From Rhodospirillaceae bacterium UBA4479 (lineage in GTDB: Bacteria; Pseudomonadota; Alphaproteobacteria; Rhodospirillales; Casp-alpha2), in contig DGNZ01000419.1 of assembly GCA_002389175.1 (NCBI GenBank), forward strand, positions 1-5,666: DNA of 5,666 nucleotides, read 5' to 3'. The position numbers and the translations under genes were made by a program. The notes beneath the pieces are model-generated. The model saw nothing but the letters and a program-made list of their open reading frames with translations, ran no database searches and was not told where the DNA came from. Position 1 is the first letter of the stretch; each line of letters opens with the position of its first letter. This document shows, piece by piece, positions 5,625 to 5,666 of the stretch.

Positions 5625-5638
5625 TGAACCCTCACCCC

Positions 5639-5654
5639 GGCGGCTAGCGCCGCC
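5639..5654. repeat. GC-rich palindrome in the P3 leader
   Basis: GGCGGC at 5639-5644 pairs with GCCGCC at 5649-5654 around a TAGC loop. It is preceded by CCCTCACCCC and followed by A residues, so it is not a plus-strand terminator. It may be a small dispersed repeat or a leader hairpin. Confidence 0.5.
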
Positions 5655-5666
5655 AAAAAGCAAATT

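Overview
The window looks like a chromosome segment from a member of the Verrucomicrobiota (Opitutia/Puniceicoccales, Coraliomargarita-like) or a close PVC relative. The clues are a PEP-CTERM protein with a PESGCYALIGG-type tail, a sensor kinase with tandem discoidin-like domains carrying GYGFP motifs, AraC-type response regulators and moderate GC. The taxon is inferred from protein style, not from a marker gene.

Layout: (1) 2-274 (+) is the 3' end of an endonuclease/exonuclease/phosphatase-family gene. (2) 275-533 has no intact gene, but on the minus strand at 336-485 it holds the C-terminal winged-helix end of a Fic-family protein, most likely a relic. (3) 534-3439 (+) is a two-gene signalling operon: a membrane histidine kinase (713 aa) and, 17 nt later, a response regulator with receiver and AraC-type DNA-binding domains (RR1, 248 aa). 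(4) 3440-3636 is a regulatory region (P1). (5) 3637-4518 is a secreted PEP-CTERM protein of 293 aa, followed by a good intrinsic terminator at 4530-4559. (6) 4608-4749 is a second regulatory region (P2). (7) 4750-5496 is a second, near-identical response regulator (RR2) with no kinase beside it. (8) 5509-5666 is a third regulatory region (P3), pointing at a gene beyond the window.

The most interesting signal is non-coding. P1, P2 and P3 each carry two direct copies of a half-site, TGTCGYRNRRTGATYA, repeated with an exact 22-bp period. In all three the pair ends 20 bp before a TATAGT or TATATT -10 box, and there is no good -35 hexamer. Tandem direct repeats two helical turns apart, abutting -35, are what AraC-type activators use. 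The simplest reading is that RR1 and RR2 bind these sites.

Proposed circuit (inference): the kinase senses an extracellular ligand, perhaps a glycan, and phosphorylates RR1. RR1 then switches on the PEP-CTERM gene, RR2 and a third transcription unit downstream. RR2 differs from RR1 at only 11 of 248 residues, so it probably accepts phosphate from the same kinase and binds the same sites, forming a positive feedback loop. The kinase operon itself lacks the paired operator. RR1 plus its downstream operator and RR2 plus its downstream operator form an 805-bp direct repeat without indels, which points to segmental duplication.
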